This document shows positions 31,595 through 39,991 of a stretch of DNA of 64,000 nucleotides, piece after piece; positions within the stretch are counted from its first letter, which is position 1; each line of letters begins with the position of its first letter. The notes beneath the pieces were generated by a model. That model was not told the DNA's origin and made no database searches. It worked only from the letters and a program-made list of their open reading frames with translations. A program made the translations under genes and the position numbers. Origin of the DNA: Scleromatobacter humisilvae (lineage in GTDB: Bacteria; Pseudomonadota; Gammaproteobacteria; Burkholderiales; Burkholderiaceae_C); the NCBI RefSeq assembly GCF_023231945.1, contig NZ_JAJLJH010000001.1, positions 496,001-560,000 on the forward strand, read 5' to 3'.

Positions 31595-32098
31595 TCAGGC
31601 CGATCGCGCCGCTTGCGCCAGCTGTCCGACAAGACGGTCGATCTGCTGCGTCCAGCCGGCTTCGGCGTTGCGCGTCCACATCGCGTCGTGCATGCGCTCG
31701 CTGCGGAACGTCATCTCGGTGGCGCTGTCGGAGACCGCACGCAGGTCCATCGAGGCCAGCACCTCGTAGGGCGCGACGCCGGGCACGAAGTCGACGTGGC
31801 CGCGCCAGGCCAGGCGCCGTGGCGGGTCGACCTCGGTGTAGCTGCCGCGGGCGTGGGATTCCAGCGGGATGCCGTGGCCCTCGAGGTAAGCGACCACCTC
31901 GGGCGCGGTGGCCCGCATGACGATGTCGAAGCCGCCGCCCGCGCGCACGTCGAGCGCGTGCACGCGCGAGGCGAACCCGACCGGGCCCCACCACTGCGCC
32001 AGGCCGGCCTCGCTGGTCCAGAAGCGCCAGACCTTGTCCGGCGAGGCGTCGAACACGCGCGTGATCAGGATGCCGGCAGCGGCGTCGGATGTCGTCAT
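31595..32098 (-). CDS. SRPBCC (AHSA1-like) protein
   Basis: A 167-residue lipid- or ligand-binding START-like protein. ITRVFDASPDKVWRFWT is the N-terminal signature, and GWTQQIDRLVGQLAQ the C-terminal helix. Such proteins often follow ArsR genes. The function is unknown. The start at 32098 overlaps the ArsR stop by four bases (ATGA). Confidence 0.88.
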   Translation of the reverse strand: MTTSDAAAGILITRVFDASPDKVWRFWTSEAGLAQWWGPVGFASRVHALDVRAGGGFDIVMRATAPEVVAYLEGHGIPLESHARGSYTEVDPPRRLAWRGHVDFVPGVAPYEVLASMDLRAVSDSATEMTFRSERMHDAMWTRNAEAGWTQQIDRLVGQLAQAARSA

Positions 32099-32403
32099 GG
32101 TTCGTTCTCCAGGGCCTTGGCCAGGCGGTCGAAGGCGTTGTTCCACTTGAGGTGTTGGGCTGCCATCCAGGCGGCGGCTTCCTCGAGCCCGCGCGGGTTG
32201 CGCGAGAGCAGGTGCTCGCGTCCCGCCCGGCGCCGCACGATCAGGTCGGCACGTTCCAGCACCTGGATGTGCTTGGAGACGGCGTTGAGGGACATGGCAA
32301 ACGGCGCGGCGACGTCGGTGACACGCGCCTCCCCGGCCACCAGCCGATCGAGGATCGCGCGGCGCGTCGGATCGGCGAGGGCCAGCAGGATGTCGTCGAG
32401 CAT
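32095..32403 (-). CDS. ArsR-family regulator
   Basis: A 102-residue winged-helix regulator with LADPTRRAILDRLVAGEARVTDVA and SLNAVSKHIQVLERADLI as the DNA-reading helix. No CVC metal motif. ATG 32403 is preferred over the upstream in-frame TTG at 32415, which would run into the operator at 32410-32429. It begins an operon of ArsR, SRPBCC and MAPEG genes. Autorepression through the adjacent repeat is inferred. Confidence 0.9.
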   Translation of the reverse strand: MLDDILLALADPTRRAILDRLVAGEARVTDVAAPFAMSLNAVSKHIQVLERADLIVRRRAGREHLLSRNPRGLEEAAAWMAAQHLKWNNAFDRLAKALENEP

Positions 32404-32409
32404 TTCAAT

Positions 32410-32429
32410 ATTCAACCATTTGGATGAAT
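32410..32429. promoter_or_regulatory. ArsR-type operator candidate
   Basis: ATTCAACC (32410-32417) and GGATGAAT (32422-32429) form an inverted repeat with one mismatch and a four-base spacer, directly upstream of the second ArsR gene. It is AT-rich against a GC-rich background. Confidence 0.5.
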
Positions 32430-32537
32430 ATAGGGCGGCCTCGCCTCGCCGTCAAGCGCCCTGGCCGCTGAACTCCGCCGCCGCGCAAGGGTCGAACGCG
32501 CATCGTCGACACTGCACGTCCACGCCCGGAGATCCGC

Positions 32538-32786
32538 TTGAAACGTCACGCCTGCCTGTTCGCCCTCGCGCTGGCCGCCACATCCGTCAACGCCCTGGCG
32601 ATGCCGCCGGACGGCCATGCCGCTGCGGCGAGCGCCGCCAGCGCCGCCTCGGCGGCGGCGTCGAGTGCCTGCCCCGGGCGGCCCGCGCCGTCGTTGGCCA
32701 CCCATCGCGTCACGAGCAAGGCGCGCCACACCATCGACGATGCCGACCCCTGTGCCGACCCGCACAGTCCACCCGCGCAGCACTGA
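32538..32786 (+). CDS. Small exported hypothetical protein
   Basis: An 82-residue protein with a plain signal peptide (KRHACLFALALAATSVNALA) and a short Ala/Ser-rich mature part ending in an acidic and Cys-containing stretch (DDADPCADPHSPP). It starts with TTG at 32538, preceded by GGAG at 32529-32532 with correct spacing. No homologue is recognised. The signal peptide supports a real gene, but the low complexity leaves doubt. Confidence 0.45.
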   Translation: MKRHACLFALALAATSVNALAMPPDGHAAAASAASAASAAASSACPGRPAPSLATHRVTSKARHTIDDADPCADPHSPPAQH

Positions 32787-32801
32787 GGCCGCACGCCCAT
32801 G

Positions 32802-32827
32802 AAAAAAGGCCGCGACGTGTCGCGGCC
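32802..32827 (-). terminator. Intrinsic terminator of the PEP-CTERM gene
   Basis: GGCCGCGAC (32808-32816) pairs perfectly with GTCGCGGCC (32819-32827) over a two-base gap. On the minus strand the stem is followed by six T (32807-32802). It lies about 50 bases after the PEP-CTERM stop codon. Reading plus, the small exported gene ends just before it. Confidence 0.85.
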
Positions 32828-32875
32828 TTGCTGTCTTGCGCCCGATGCGCCTCGGCGCATCGTCGCCCGGGCGCG

Positions 32876-33457
32876 TCAGCCCTGGTTCTGGCGGCGGCGA
32901 GCCAGCATGCCCATGGCGCCGAGGCCGGCCATCATCAGGGCCCAGCCGGTAGGTTCCGGCACGGGGGCCGTGTCCAGTTCACCGGAGTACCCGCCGCCGT
33001 TCGCGCCCAGAGTGCCCGTGATCTCCAGGTCGTAGGTACCGCTGCCCAGCATCCAGTCGCCGCTGAGGAAGCCCGCATCGACTTCGGAATCGAGCGGATT
33101 GAAATGGGTCGCACCGGTCAGGTCGGTCAGCACGAAGCCCGAGAACGACTTGATGCCGGGAACGAAGGCGCGTCCCACCTTGACGGTGTTGCTCGAGACG
33201 TAGAAAGACACGGACTGCGCGTCGTTGATCTCCAGCAGGTAGTCGTCGTAGAACGTGTCGCCGGACGTGCGCGTCGACACGAGGCCGCCGATGTCCTTGC
33301 CGAGGCTGTCGATCAGGTAGGTCTCGGTGGAGATACCCGCCGTGCCCTCGGTGGTGGGCGAGAGCAGGAAGAGCGTGTCTTCCTCGGCCGCTTGGGCTCC
33401 CGTGACTGCGAAGGCGGCGAAGGCCGTGGCGAGGGCCAGCTTCTTGAAGGAGGTCAT
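32876..33457 (-). CDS. PEP-CTERM sorting-domain protein
   Basis: A 193-residue exported protein. Signal peptide about residues 1-23 (ATAFAAFAVTGAQA). At the C-terminus VPEP (about 167-170) is followed by a hydrophobic stretch (LMMAGLGAMGML) and RRR, the PEP-CTERM signal processed by exosortase (EpsH) in Gram-negative exopolysaccharide-associated sorting. The rest is beta-rich with no known catalytic motif. No exosortase gene is in the window. The gene follows the sedolisin on the same strand, separated by 73 bases that carry a hairpin. An intrinsic terminator ends it. Confidence 0.9.
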   Translation of the reverse strand: MTSFKKLALATAFAAFAVTGAQAAEEDTLFLLSPTTEGTAGISTETYLIDSLGKDIGGLVSTRTSGDTFYDDYLLEINDAQSVSFYVSSNTVKVGRAFVPGIKSFSGFVLTDLTGATHFNPLDSEVDAGFLSGDWMLGSGTYDLEITGTLGANGGGYSGELDTAPVPEPTGWALMMAGLGAMGMLARRRQNQG

Positions 33458-33473
33458 GTGAATTCGATCCGTT

Positions 33474-33520
33474 AAAAAATGAAGTGCTGGAAGGGCGGCG
33501 CGCCGGGTCGACGCGCCGCC
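33474..33520 (-). terminator. Terminator-like hairpin after the sedolisin gene
   Basis: GGCGGCGCG (33494-33502) pairs perfectly with CGCGCCGCC (33512-33520) around a nine-base loop. On the minus strand six T follow about 14 bases later (33479-33474). It starts about 10 bases after the sedolisin stop. Confidence 0.55.
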
Positions 33521-33530
33521 GGCGATCCGG

Positions 33531-35432
33531 TTACTTGGTGAGGGCCGCGTCGAGCGCCGTGAAGTCCACCGAGCCCAGGCCCGAGGCCGGGTTGTAGTTC
33601 GGGGCCGCCTTGTAGTAGTCGTTGTCGCCCACAGTGATCGGCAGGAACGGCGAGCCCGCCGTGTAGCCCTGCGCCTTGAAGGCGGCATACATCTTCGGCA
33701 TCGGGCGGCCCATGCGGCCCTTCGGGTTGCCGGCGGTCGGAGCGATGTCCTGGCTGATCAGCGTCAGCAGGCCATTGAGCTGCGGCGCGACGAAGCTCGT
33801 GCCGCCCCATCCGCCCTGGGCCGCGCCCTTGTACAGCAGGACGTAGCCGCTGGCCGGGTCGGCATTGAGCGCGACGTCGGGCAGGTTGCGGCCGGCGTAG
33901 TTCGGCGCCAGGTCCCACAGGTCCTGGTAGCCGGCGCCGGTGACCGCGCCATCGCACAGCAGGGACTGGGCCGTCGCGGAATTCTGCACGCCCGTCAGGC
34001 TGGCCTGGTAGCTCGGGCGCGCGAAGCGCACGCTCACGCCGCCGCCGCCGCCTTCGGGCAGGTAGGTCGAATAGTAGAGGCCGAGGCCGTACCACTGCGT
34101 GATGTAGTCCTTCAGGTAGTCGCCGCCCCAGGGGCGCTCGTACGGCTGCGCCACGGTGCCGTGCTTGTGCGCGGACACGTTGGGCAGCGAGGTGCCGCCC
34201 GCGGCCAGCACGTACGGGTCGGCGGCCGGGTAGTCGACCGTCAGCAGCGTCGAGCAGTCGGGGTACGGCACGTTGCGGTTGATGTCGTAGGCGCCCGAAT
34301 CGCCGGAGGCGGCGATGACCGGGATGCCCTGCACTGCCGCCTGCTTGAACGTGTTGTGCATCAGCACCAGCGTCGGGTCGCCGTCGTAGAAGATTTCCGG
34401 GCTGCCCCAGCTGGCCGACAGCACGTCGACCTGGTCCTCGTCGATCGCCGTGGCGAAGGTCTCGAGGAAGCCGTTGCCGGCGTTCGGGCCGATGTAGACG
34501 CGCATCTTGGCGCCGGGGGCGAGGCCGCCCGACTGCTCGACGTCGAGCGTGGTCTCGTCGTCGCCGTCCGTTCCGGGTGCGCCGTCGGCCGGATCGACGA
34601 CGATGTCGGTGATGCGGGCCGGATCGACGCTCAGGCCGAGAGCCGCCCAGTAGGCGTAGGCATCAGACTGGGAATAGGTCGCGAGAGTGGCGATGCCGAT
34701 CGTCTTGCCCGCGCCGGTCAGGCCCTTGGCGTACAGCGGGTTGACGTTGTACTTCGCCGCGAGATCCTTCACGGTCCAGGCGCCGACGGGGTTGCCCGCG
34801 CCGGCGGGAACCGCGGTGACGGCGGGCGTCATCGTGTCGCCGGCCAGCGGGCCGGTCATGGGCGCGGTGTGCGCATAGGACATCGGGCGGGCGCGGTTGC
34901 CCATGCCGCCGATGCCGGCGGTCACGCCGGCGATCTGCGCGGGCATCACGGCCGCGGTGGCGGGAGCCTGGAAGGCGGCGCCGGCCTGCGTGTAGTTGTG
35001 GATCTGCGTGCCGAACGTCGCCGCGATCTGGGCATTGGTGCCCTTGAACGTGATCAGCAGGTTGTTCGCGTGGACGTTCGTCACCGTGAAGCCCTGCGAT
35101 TGCAGGTAGGCAACCACTTGAGCCACGACAGCGGGCGTCTGGCCGAATTGCGCGGCAAAGCCGGCAGAGGTGATGAACTGGCGGAAATTCGGGCTCTTGG
35201 GATCGGCCACGCTTTCGACCAGCGCGTCGAGGGCGTCGGAATTGCGGGGCGTCAGGCCGAGGGACAGGGTGCGCACCTGCGTCGGCGAAGCCAGGCCCAT
35301 GTCGACCGGTGCGACCTTCGGAATCACGACGGCCATGGCCTGCGGCGCGGCCACCCCGAGTGCCAGCGCAGCGGCCAGGGAAAGGGCCGAGAACGCCTGC
35401 GGAACGCGTCCGCCAAGTTGCATATTTCGCAT
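33531..35432 (-). CDS. Exported sedolisin (S53) serine-carboxyl protease
   Basis: A 633-residue secreted protease of the kumamolisin/pseudomonalisin type. Signal peptide about 1-34 (MRNMQLGGRV, hydrophobic LSLAAALALGVAAP, QAMA). A pro-domain covers about 35-200. The S53 catalytic set is present: E293 and D297 (DDETTLD), D378 (ASGDSGA) and S546 (GGTSFVAP). A C-terminal calcium-binding region ends the domain (GDNDYYKAAPNYNPASG). Start 35432 is favoured by GAAGAG upstream. Such enzymes work best at acidic pH. It precedes a PEP-CTERM gene and follows the S41-like gene on the same strand. Confidence 0.92.
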   Translation of the reverse strand: MRNMQLGGRVPQAFSALSLAAALALGVAAPQAMAVVIPKVAPVDMGLASPTQVRTLSLGLTPRNSDALDALVESVADPKSPNFRQFITSAGFAAQFGQTPAVVAQVVAYLQSQGFTVTNVHANNLLITFKGTNAQIAATFGTQIHNYTQAGAAFQAPATAAVMPAQIAGVTAGIGGMGNRARPMSYAHTAPMTGPLAGDTMTPAVTAVPAGAGNPVGAWTVKDLAAKYNVNPLYAKGLTGAGKTIGIATLATYSQSDAYAYWAALGLSVDPARITDIVVDPADGAPGTDGDDETTLDVEQSGGLAPGAKMRVYIGPNAGNGFLETFATAIDEDQVDVLSASWGSPEIFYDGDPTLVLMHNTFKQAAVQGIPVIAASGDSGAYDINRNVPYPDCSTLLTVDYPAADPYVLAAGGTSLPNVSAHKHGTVAQPYERPWGGDYLKDYITQWYGLGLYYSTYLPEGGGGGVSVRFARPSYQASLTGVQNSATAQSLLCDGAVTGAGYQDLWDLAPNYAGRNLPDVALNADPASGYVLLYKGAAQGGWGGTSFVAPQLNGLLTLISQDIAPTAGNPKGRMGRPMPKMYAAFKAQGYTAGSPFLPITVGDNDYYKAAPNYNPASGLGSVDFTALDAALTK

Positions 35433-35777
35433 GTAAATCAACTCTTCTCTAGAAAAGACGTCAGGTCGGATCGGGCTGGAAGCGTGATGCGTTTCCGCCA
35501 CGGTCGGGTTGCGTGCAGCCATCGGATGAGCTGCGACGAGGCCACTCTACCGTCGCCAACTGGAAACAAAAAGAAACAGGAGGGCCCTGAGTTAGGGGTG
35601 CAAGAAACTCTGATAGGGCATATTCCATTGACATATCAGGAAGAATGCCAGGCAGATCCGGCAGAAACTGGCGAACGTCAGCGCCGTCGATTCATTCCGG
35701 TTTGGAACTAATTCACGAATAAGCGGGCTTCCGGGCCGACAAGGCGCGCGCCTCCCGGCGCGAGCCATCGGCGATCG
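35433..35777. other. Gene-free region upstream of the sedolisin, unusually AT-rich
   Basis: About 345 bases without a supported gene. From about 35560 to 35720 the base composition falls well below the surrounding 70% GC (stretches such as GGAAACAAAAAGAAACAGG and CATATTCCATTGACATATC). It likely carries the sedolisin promoter and leader, but no convincing -35/-10 pair was found on the minus strand. A TTGACA (35628-35633) on the plus strand lacks a matching -10. No RNA structure was identified. Confidence 0.5.
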
Positions 35778-37199
35778 CTACCGAACGGAAGAGCCGCCCG
35801 AATGCTCGTCGAGGACCCATTCGAGCGCCGCGGACGGCGTCGCTTCGAGGAGCGCGGCGTCCTTCAGGACGGTATCGGGCTCGATGGGCTGACGCTGGAC
35901 CACCCCCACCCGGTCGGCGTCGCGCGTCTCCAGGACGCCCAAGGTGGTGCCATCGGACAGCCGATGCACCCGAACGCCCAAAATCGGGAATCCGGCGGTC
36001 GGCGCCCCGAAAAGGCGGGTGCGCGCCCGGCCGCGGAAGGCAACTGTTACATCTTCGCCGGCGTTGCGGGTGTTGGGCCCGATCAACACCGCGACAGGCC
36101 CGCGAAAGCTCGGCTCCGGCGGCGACTGCAGATCGATCAGCGCCGGCTCGCCAGCGATGCGTGCGACGCCGCGATCGACGATCCAGTCCTGCCGTTCGTG
36201 ACGTCCCACGTACGCACCCACCGCGGGGCCATCGAGCAGCGTCGACAGGCCCGCAAGCGACGCCCACGGGCTGTCGCCGTCGTGGTCGCGCAGGTCGATG
36301 ATCCAGGCGCGCGGATGGCGCGCGGCCAGGTCCGAGATGCCGTCGTGCAGCCGCGCCGCCCACGCGAGCGCGCCGGCGTCGGCGGTCGTCTCCACCGCAT
36401 GCAGGCGGACGATGGCGGTGCCGTCGGCGCGCCACTCGAACTCGGGCGCGCGCGTGGCCAGCGTGCGCCGCGCGGGCACCGCCTCGCCGGGGGCGAACGC
36501 GAAGCCGTGGTCGTCGCGCACGGTCTGCATCAGCCCGCGCATCGTCCACACGACGTCGCCCGCGTCCTGCGCGCCGCTGGCGAGCACGCGCACGGCCTCG
36601 ACCGCCGCGTTCGCATCCGGCAAGGGGTCGGCGAAGTTGTTGAACCAGGTCTTCACGGCCTCGTCGAGCGCGGGCGCGACGGCCGGGGCGAATTCGCCGA
36701 TGTCGAAGCGCGAGTCCGAGCATTCGAGCGCGAACGTCACGCCCACCGGCTGCGCCGGCGTCGAGACGAGCATGCGCACGCCCAGCGTCTTCGCATCGTC
36801 GGCCACGTAGATCGCCAGGCGCTGCGTCGCGCGCGCGTGCGGCGCGACGGCCATCGGAACGCCGGACAACACCGCCGCCGCGCCGCCGTCGGCGCGCGCG
36901 TCGACCACCATCTGCGGGAGCACCTGCGTCGCGGCGTCGCCGTTGTTGCTCGCCTCGAGCGCGATCCAGACGCGGTGGCGCTGCCAGCGGCCCGCGTCCC
37001 AGTTGGCAAGAGCGATCGGGCTCGCGGCGTCCAGGCTCACGGAGAGCGCGTCGGCGTGCTGCGACGCGACGCCGCCGCCGGCCGGGCGCACCGTGCACGG
37101 CGAGCGCACGGCGGCCAGCCCCGGCGACAGTCCGCACGCGATCAGCAAGGCGACGATGGCGACGTCGCGCTGGCGAACGAGGGAAGGCTTCAGCTTCAT
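35778..37199 (-). CDS. S41 peptidase-like protein, probably catalytically dead
   Basis: A 473-residue exported protein with signal peptide (about 1-30, ending GLSPGLAA). A C-terminal S41 (C-terminal-processing/tricorn-like) fold is visible: IDLRDHDG (301-308), FRGPVAVLIGPNTRNAGE (365-382), RLFGAPTAGFP and DADRVGVVQRQPIEPD. The conserved T-x-S-x-G-E nucleophile segment reads TRNAGE, so the Ser position is N379. The canonical GG after DLR is also changed. It may be a pseudo-peptidase. Start 37199 is preferred over the upstream Met at 37229 because of the signal peptide. It is close to sedolisin and PEP-CTERM genes. Confidence 0.75.
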   Translation of the reverse strand: MKLKPSLVRQRDVAIVALLIACGLSPGLAAVRSPCTVRPAGGGVASQHADALSVSLDAASPIALANWDAGRWQRHRVWIALEASNNGDAATQVLPQMVVDARADGGAAAVLSGVPMAVAPHARATQRLAIYVADDAKTLGVRMLVSTPAQPVGVTFALECSDSRFDIGEFAPAVAPALDEAVKTWFNNFADPLPDANAAVEAVRVLASGAQDAGDVVWTMRGLMQTVRDDHGFAFAPGEAVPARRTLATRAPEFEWRADGTAIVRLHAVETTADAGALAWAARLHDGISDLAARHPRAWIIDLRDHDGDSPWASLAGLSTLLDGPAVGAYVGRHERQDWIVDRGVARIAGEPALIDLQSPPEPSFRGPVAVLIGPNTRNAGEDVTVAFRGRARTRLFGAPTAGFPILGVRVHRLSDGTTLGVLETRDADRVGVVQRQPIEPDTVLKDAALLEATPSAALEWVLDEHSGGSSVR

Positions 37200-37244
37200 G
37201 CAGGATCCCGGCCGACGAGGAGCCCGCAATATACGGCGACGCGC

Positions 37245-38057
37245 TCAGGCCATCTGCGCCACGAGCTCGCGGTACTTCTCGCGCACCGCCGACTCGCCGT
37301 ACTTGCGCTCGAGCCGGCGCACCGCGAAGTGGCCGCGCGCCACCGACTGGAAGTGGTCGATGAAGATCGTGTTGATCGTCGCGCCGCCCACCGCGCCGAT
37401 CAGCGGCACCAGCTGTGCCGCCGCCTTCTCGGTGACGTTGACGGAGTAGTGCTCGGCGATCAGCGTGATGAGCCGGATCAGCGCCGGCGCGCCCTCCTTC
37501 GCCAGCCCGTGGCGCGCCAGGTGCGACGCCGCGCTGGAGACGGCGCGTGTCATCGCCTCGCGCACCGCGAAGTAGCCGACCTCGGCCGCGTCGTCGCGCT
37601 TCGAATCGCCGCCGAGCGCCAGCACCATCACGCATTCGAGCTGGGTCTGGCGGTCGGCGAGGTCCGCACCCTCGCCGCGCGCGACGTCGCCGATCGAGCG
37701 CATCATGATCGTCGTCGACACCGGCAGTTCGACCGCCAGCGCCGCGAGCCCGAACGCGCCGCCCACCGCGCCGCTGGCCGCGCTGGCCACCTTGTGCCAG
37801 CCGTTGGACGCCGGCTTCGGCGCGCCGCGCGCCAGCGGGCCGCCGGTCGACAGCGTGCGCAGCGACAGCTCGAGCGCGCCGTGGATGGCCTTGCGCGCGG
37901 CCGCCGAGATCACCGACGTGGCGCGCGCCGGAAGCATTCCCACCACGCGCTCGATCGGCGAGCCCACGACACTGGCGATGCGCGCGCCCACGCTGGGCCG
38001 CTCGATCGCGCGAACGGCATCGGTCAGGGCCAGGACATCGGCGGCTTGCATCGTCAT
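37245..38057 (-). CDS. EcsC family protein
   Basis: A 270-residue protein resembling EcsC of Bacillus and similar proteins found near ABC transporters, but no transporter is adjacent here. Helical, with an amphipathic hydrophobic central segment (GGAFGLAALAVELPVSTTIMMRSI) that could sit at the membrane. Other conserved parts are GYFAVREAMTRAV and LVPLIGAVGGATINTIFIDHF. Function unknown. GAGGAG before ATG 38057 fixes the start. It sits between the S41-like gene and a diguanylate cyclase on the same strand. Confidence 0.75.
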   Translation of the reverse strand: MTMQAADVLALTDAVRAIERPSVGARIASVVGSPIERVVGMLPARATSVISAAARKAIHGALELSLRTLSTGGPLARGAPKPASNGWHKVASAASGAVGGAFGLAALAVELPVSTTIMMRSIGDVARGEGADLADRQTQLECVMVLALGGDSKRDDAAEVGYFAVREAMTRAVSSAASHLARHGLAKEGAPALIRLITLIAEHYSVNVTEKAAAQLVPLIGAVGGATINTIFIDHFQSVARGHFAVRRLERKYGESAVREKYRELVAQMA

Positions 38058-38119
38058 CGAACGCTCTCCTCGGCTGCGACGATACCGCCTCGGCAATCGA
38101 CGCGCCGCACCGGCCGCGC

Positions 38120-39952
38120 TCAGCCGATGCAGGTGCGGTTCTTCCCGGTGCGCTTGGCCTCGTAGAGCGCCTCGTCGGCGCGCTCCAGCGCGGCCTCGAG
38201 CGCCTCGCCCGGCCGGAACTGCGTGACGCCGGCCGAGAACGTGACGAACACCTCGCGCCCGTCATGCATGAAGAGACTGGCCGACAGCGTGCGCTGCAGG
38301 CGCGTCAGCGTGACCTGCGCCTCGTCGACCGGCACGCCGGGCAACAGCACGACGAACTCCTCGCCGCCGAAGCGCGCCACGATGTCGACCGCGCGCAGCT
38401 GCTTCTGCACGTGGCCGGCCAGCGTCTTCAGCGCCATGTCGCCCACCGAGTGGCCCAGCGTGTCGTTGAGCTTCTTGAAGTTGTCGATGTCCAGCAGCCC
38501 GATCGCGAGCTCGCCGCCCTGGCGCTCCAGGCGCGCGGTCTCGACGTCGAACGCCTGCATCAGGCCGCGCCGGTTGGCGACCTCGGTCAGCACGTCGGTG
38601 GAGACCTCGTCGGACAGCCGCCGCAGCTCGCTCTCGAGTGACTGCACCCGCGCCTCGAGTTCGGCCGCGCGCTGGCGGCCCTCGTTGATGCGGCCCTGCG
38701 TCTCGCTGACGAGCCCGTGCACCGCGCGGCCTTCCTCGACCATCTGGCGCACGACGCTGGCCAGGCTCTCCAGCGAGTCGGCGCCGGCGATCGTGTCGAC
38801 GTAGCGCGCGACGTTGTCGGAGAAGCGGCCCGTGTGGTCGCCCAGCGCGTCGAGCTCGGTGAGCATCTGCGAGATCGCGTCCTTCAGCGCCGTGCGCGCG
38901 CTGTCGCGTTCCGCGCGCACGCGCGCCTGGCGCGCACGCGTCTGCGCGAGCATCTCGCTGGCGGCGCGCACCGAGCGCACGCTGGGCGAGTCGCCGAGGC
39001 TCAGCTTCAGGCTCTCGGTCTGGCCCTTGACCCAGCTGCCCTCCTCGGCCACTTCGGCCAGGCCGGCACTCATCTCCAGCGTCAGGCGATGCAGTTCGTC
39101 GACGAGGTGGTGGCGATGCGCGAGCAGCCGGCGCGCGCGCTCGCACACGGCCTCGGCCTGCGCGCGCAGCGGCGCGGTGGCGCCGTCGCGCAGCAGGCCG
39201 GCCTGCAGCTCGCGCAGCTCGCCGGCGATCTCGAGGGCGCGCTCGTCGTCGACGGGCAGCGCCACGTGCAGTGTCGCGTCGTATTGCGACAGCACGGGCG
39301 GCCAGTCGCCGTGCGACACGTCGAGTTCGGACGCGCCGCGATCCGCGGTCGGCTGCGGCGCCGAATCGCTGCCGGAGTCCAGCGTCTCGACGCCCCGGGT
39401 CGACGGCGCGTCCTGGCCGTCGGCGCTCTCGTCGACCGAGATGGTGTCGTCGGTGATGTCGCCGTCCCAAGACGCGACGAGCTGCTTCAGGCGCTGGTGC
39501 AGCCGCGCGATGTCGCTGCGGTTCGCCTCCAGCACGCGCTGCAGGCTGTCCTTCTTGCGCGCGGCCGTCCACTGGCGGCCGCCGCGCTCGAGGCCGCGGG
39601 CGAGCTTCTCGATCGTCTGCGCGAAGCCCTGGGCGAGCGCGAGCTGGGATTCGGCGGCGCGTTCGACGTGGCCGCGCGCCGCTTCCCAGTCGGCGCGCTG
39701 CATCGCCTGCGAGAACTCCTCGCGCTGCGTGCCGTCCTCGAACAGGCGCGCGGCGATGCGGTCGTGGACGTTCTTGGCCTTGGCATTGGACGCGGCCGGC
39801 GCGGGAGCGGCCGGCGCCGGCGCGGCCGCGGGCGGCGCGCCGCCCTCCTCGGCCCAGGCACGGGCGTAGTTCTCGGGCGTGGGCTCCAGCTTGGACAACG
39901 CCAGGCGGCGCAGCGCGGCCTTGGCGGTCTCGGCGGCGGACGGTTTCGGCAT
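38120..39952 (-). CDS. Diguanylate cyclase with long N-terminal helical region
   Basis: A 610-residue cytoplasmic GGDEF protein that makes c-di-GMP. Residues 1-440 are mostly helical with coiled-coil-like heptads and an Ala/Pro-rich linker near 35-58; they contain no known sensor domain. The C-terminal GGDEF domain (about 450-610) has the active motif GGEEF (529-533) and a canonical inhibitory I-site RAVD (520-523) exactly five residues before it, so product inhibition is expected. There are no membrane segments. It lies downstream of the receiver-GGDEF-EAL gene. Confidence 0.92.
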   Translation of the reverse strand: MPKPSAAETAKAALRRLALSKLEPTPENYARAWAEEGGAPPAAAPAPAAPAPAASNAKAKNVHDRIAARLFEDGTQREEFSQAMQRADWEAARGHVERAAESQLALAQGFAQTIEKLARGLERGGRQWTAARKKDSLQRVLEANRSDIARLHQRLKQLVASWDGDITDDTISVDESADGQDAPSTRGVETLDSGSDSAPQPTADRGASELDVSHGDWPPVLSQYDATLHVALPVDDERALEIAGELRELQAGLLRDGATAPLRAQAEAVCERARRLLAHRHHLVDELHRLTLEMSAGLAEVAEEGSWVKGQTESLKLSLGDSPSVRSVRAASEMLAQTRARQARVRAERDSARTALKDAISQMLTELDALGDHTGRFSDNVARYVDTIAGADSLESLASVVRQMVEEGRAVHGLVSETQGRINEGRQRAAELEARVQSLESELRRLSDEVSTDVLTEVANRRGLMQAFDVETARLERQGGELAIGLLDIDNFKKLNDTLGHSVGDMALKTLAGHVQKQLRAVDIVARFGGEEFVVLLPGVPVDEAQVTLTRLQRTLSASLFMHDGREVFVTFSAGVTQFRPGEALEAALERADEALYEAKRTGKNRTCIG

Positions 39953-39991
39953 GGGGCGCGGCAGTCTTGGCGCGGCGGTCCGCGCGGGGTT

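Noticed and set aside
35628-35633. TTGACA hexamer upstream of the sedolisin on the plus strand
   Set aside because: No acceptable -10 box lies 15-19 bases downstream and no plus-strand gene follows.
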